This document shows, in pieces, positions 7,010 through 7,142 of a stretch of 7,142 nucleotides of DNA (within the stretch, counting starts at the first letter, position 1; each line of letters starts with the position of its first letter). This stretch comes from Candidatus Omnitrophota bacterium (GTDB taxonomy: Bacteria; Omnitrophota; Gorgyraeia; Tantalellales; Tantalellaceae), in assembly GCA_018814505.1 (NCBI GenBank), contig JAHIZQ010000190.1, forward strand, positions 1 through 7,142, written 5' to 3'. The notes under the pieces are model-generated. The model worked only from the letters and a program-made list of their open reading frames with translations, ran no database searches and was not told where the DNA came from. The position numbers were made by a program, and so were the translations under genes.

Positions 7010-7038
7010 TTGACATAGAGTGTAACCCATGATAGTAT
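7010..7038 (+). promoter_or_regulatory. Sigma70-type promoter with extended -10 for the gene at 7128
   Basis: TTGACA (7010-7015), a 17-bp spacer and TAGTAT (7033-7038) form a promoter whose -10 matches four of six positions. TGA at 7030-7032 supplies the extended -10. Transcription would start near 7045, giving a leader of about 83 nt. Confidence 0.6.
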
Positions 7039-7116
7039 AAGCACTTATTGGATTTGTCAAAAAACACGATGTTTATTTATAAAGCTAACAATATGCAATT
7101 TGTGTTTTAAGTGAAA

Positions 7117-7122
7117 GGGAGG
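7117..7122 (+). promoter_or_regulatory. Strong Shine-Dalgarno for the gene at 7128
   Basis: GGGAGG lies five bases before the ATG at 7128 and is the purine-richest ribosome site in the window. It decides that a gene starts here although only five codons are visible, and it suggests high translation. Confidence 0.75.
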
Positions 7123-7127
7123 AAAAA

Positions 7128-7142
7128 ATGACAAAGAAAGAC
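7128..7142 (+). CDS. Start of a protein-coding gene (first five codons, MTKKD), product unknown
   Basis: Only ATG ACA AAG AAA GAC is inside the window. A promoter at 7010-7038 and a strong ribosome site at 7117-7122 support a real, well-expressed gene. The first residues, MTKKD, resemble the start of HU/IHF-family DNA-binding proteins, which often begin M-T-K-x-(D/E), but five residues cannot establish this and many lysine-rich starts look alike. Its separate promoter and the hairpin after dnaE suggest that it is transcribed apart from dnaE. Confidence 0.5.

Noticed and set aside
1..7142. Possibility of a mobile element, defence island or CRISPR in the window
   Set aside because: No transposase, integrase, toxin-antitoxin, Cas-like gene or regularly spaced repeat is present; the genes are metabolic, transport and replication genes with intact motifs.

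Overview
The window comes from an AT-rich bacterial chromosome. All four substantial genes lie on the + strand and all look like ordinary housekeeping or transport genes. In order they are: the last 60 codons of an L-aspartate dehydrogenase (nadX), a Na/Pi cotransporter-family protein with a C-terminal PhoU-like domain, a GuaB3-type IMP dehydrogenase relative without CBS domains, a full-length replicative DNA polymerase III alpha subunit (dnaE), and the first five codons of another gene. I see no transposase, phage gene, CRISPR array, tRNA or rRNA. No gene is visibly broken.

The organism cannot be named from the sequence. A NadX-type aspartate dehydrogenase, a GuaB3 protein and a DnaE1 with an intact PHP metal site do not fit the enterobacterial pattern. 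They would fit a deep-branching or uncultivated phylum such as Omnitrophota, Elusimicrobiota or a relative. That is a low-confidence inference from general family distribution; I ran no comparison.

Layout. 1-185: nadX 3' end. 186-400: intergenic region with an 18-bp near-perfect palindrome followed by a sigma70-type promoter. 401-2086: transporter. 2087-2248: intergenic region with the best promoter of the window (TTGACA, 17 bp, TATCAT) and a good ribosome binding site. 2249-3409: guaB3. 3410-3519: short intergenic region with a two-part inverted repeat and at best a weak promoter. 3520-6972: dnaE, whose stop codon lies inside an 11-bp perfect AT-rich hairpin. 6973-7127: intergenic region with a third promoter and a strong Shine-Dalgarno. 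7128-7142: start of the next gene.

The genes do not form one pathway. NadX feeds NAD synthesis with iminoaspartate, the transporter handles phosphate (or a similar anion), GuaB3 probably acts at the IMP-to-guanylate step, and DnaE replicates the chromosome. Separate promoters before three of the genes suggest mostly independent transcription, though dnaE may be partly read through from guaB3. The points most worth following are the role of GuaB3, the fully conserved PHP exonuclease site in DnaE, and the palindromic elements ahead of the transporter and of dnaE. I did not find a convincing new biological system here.
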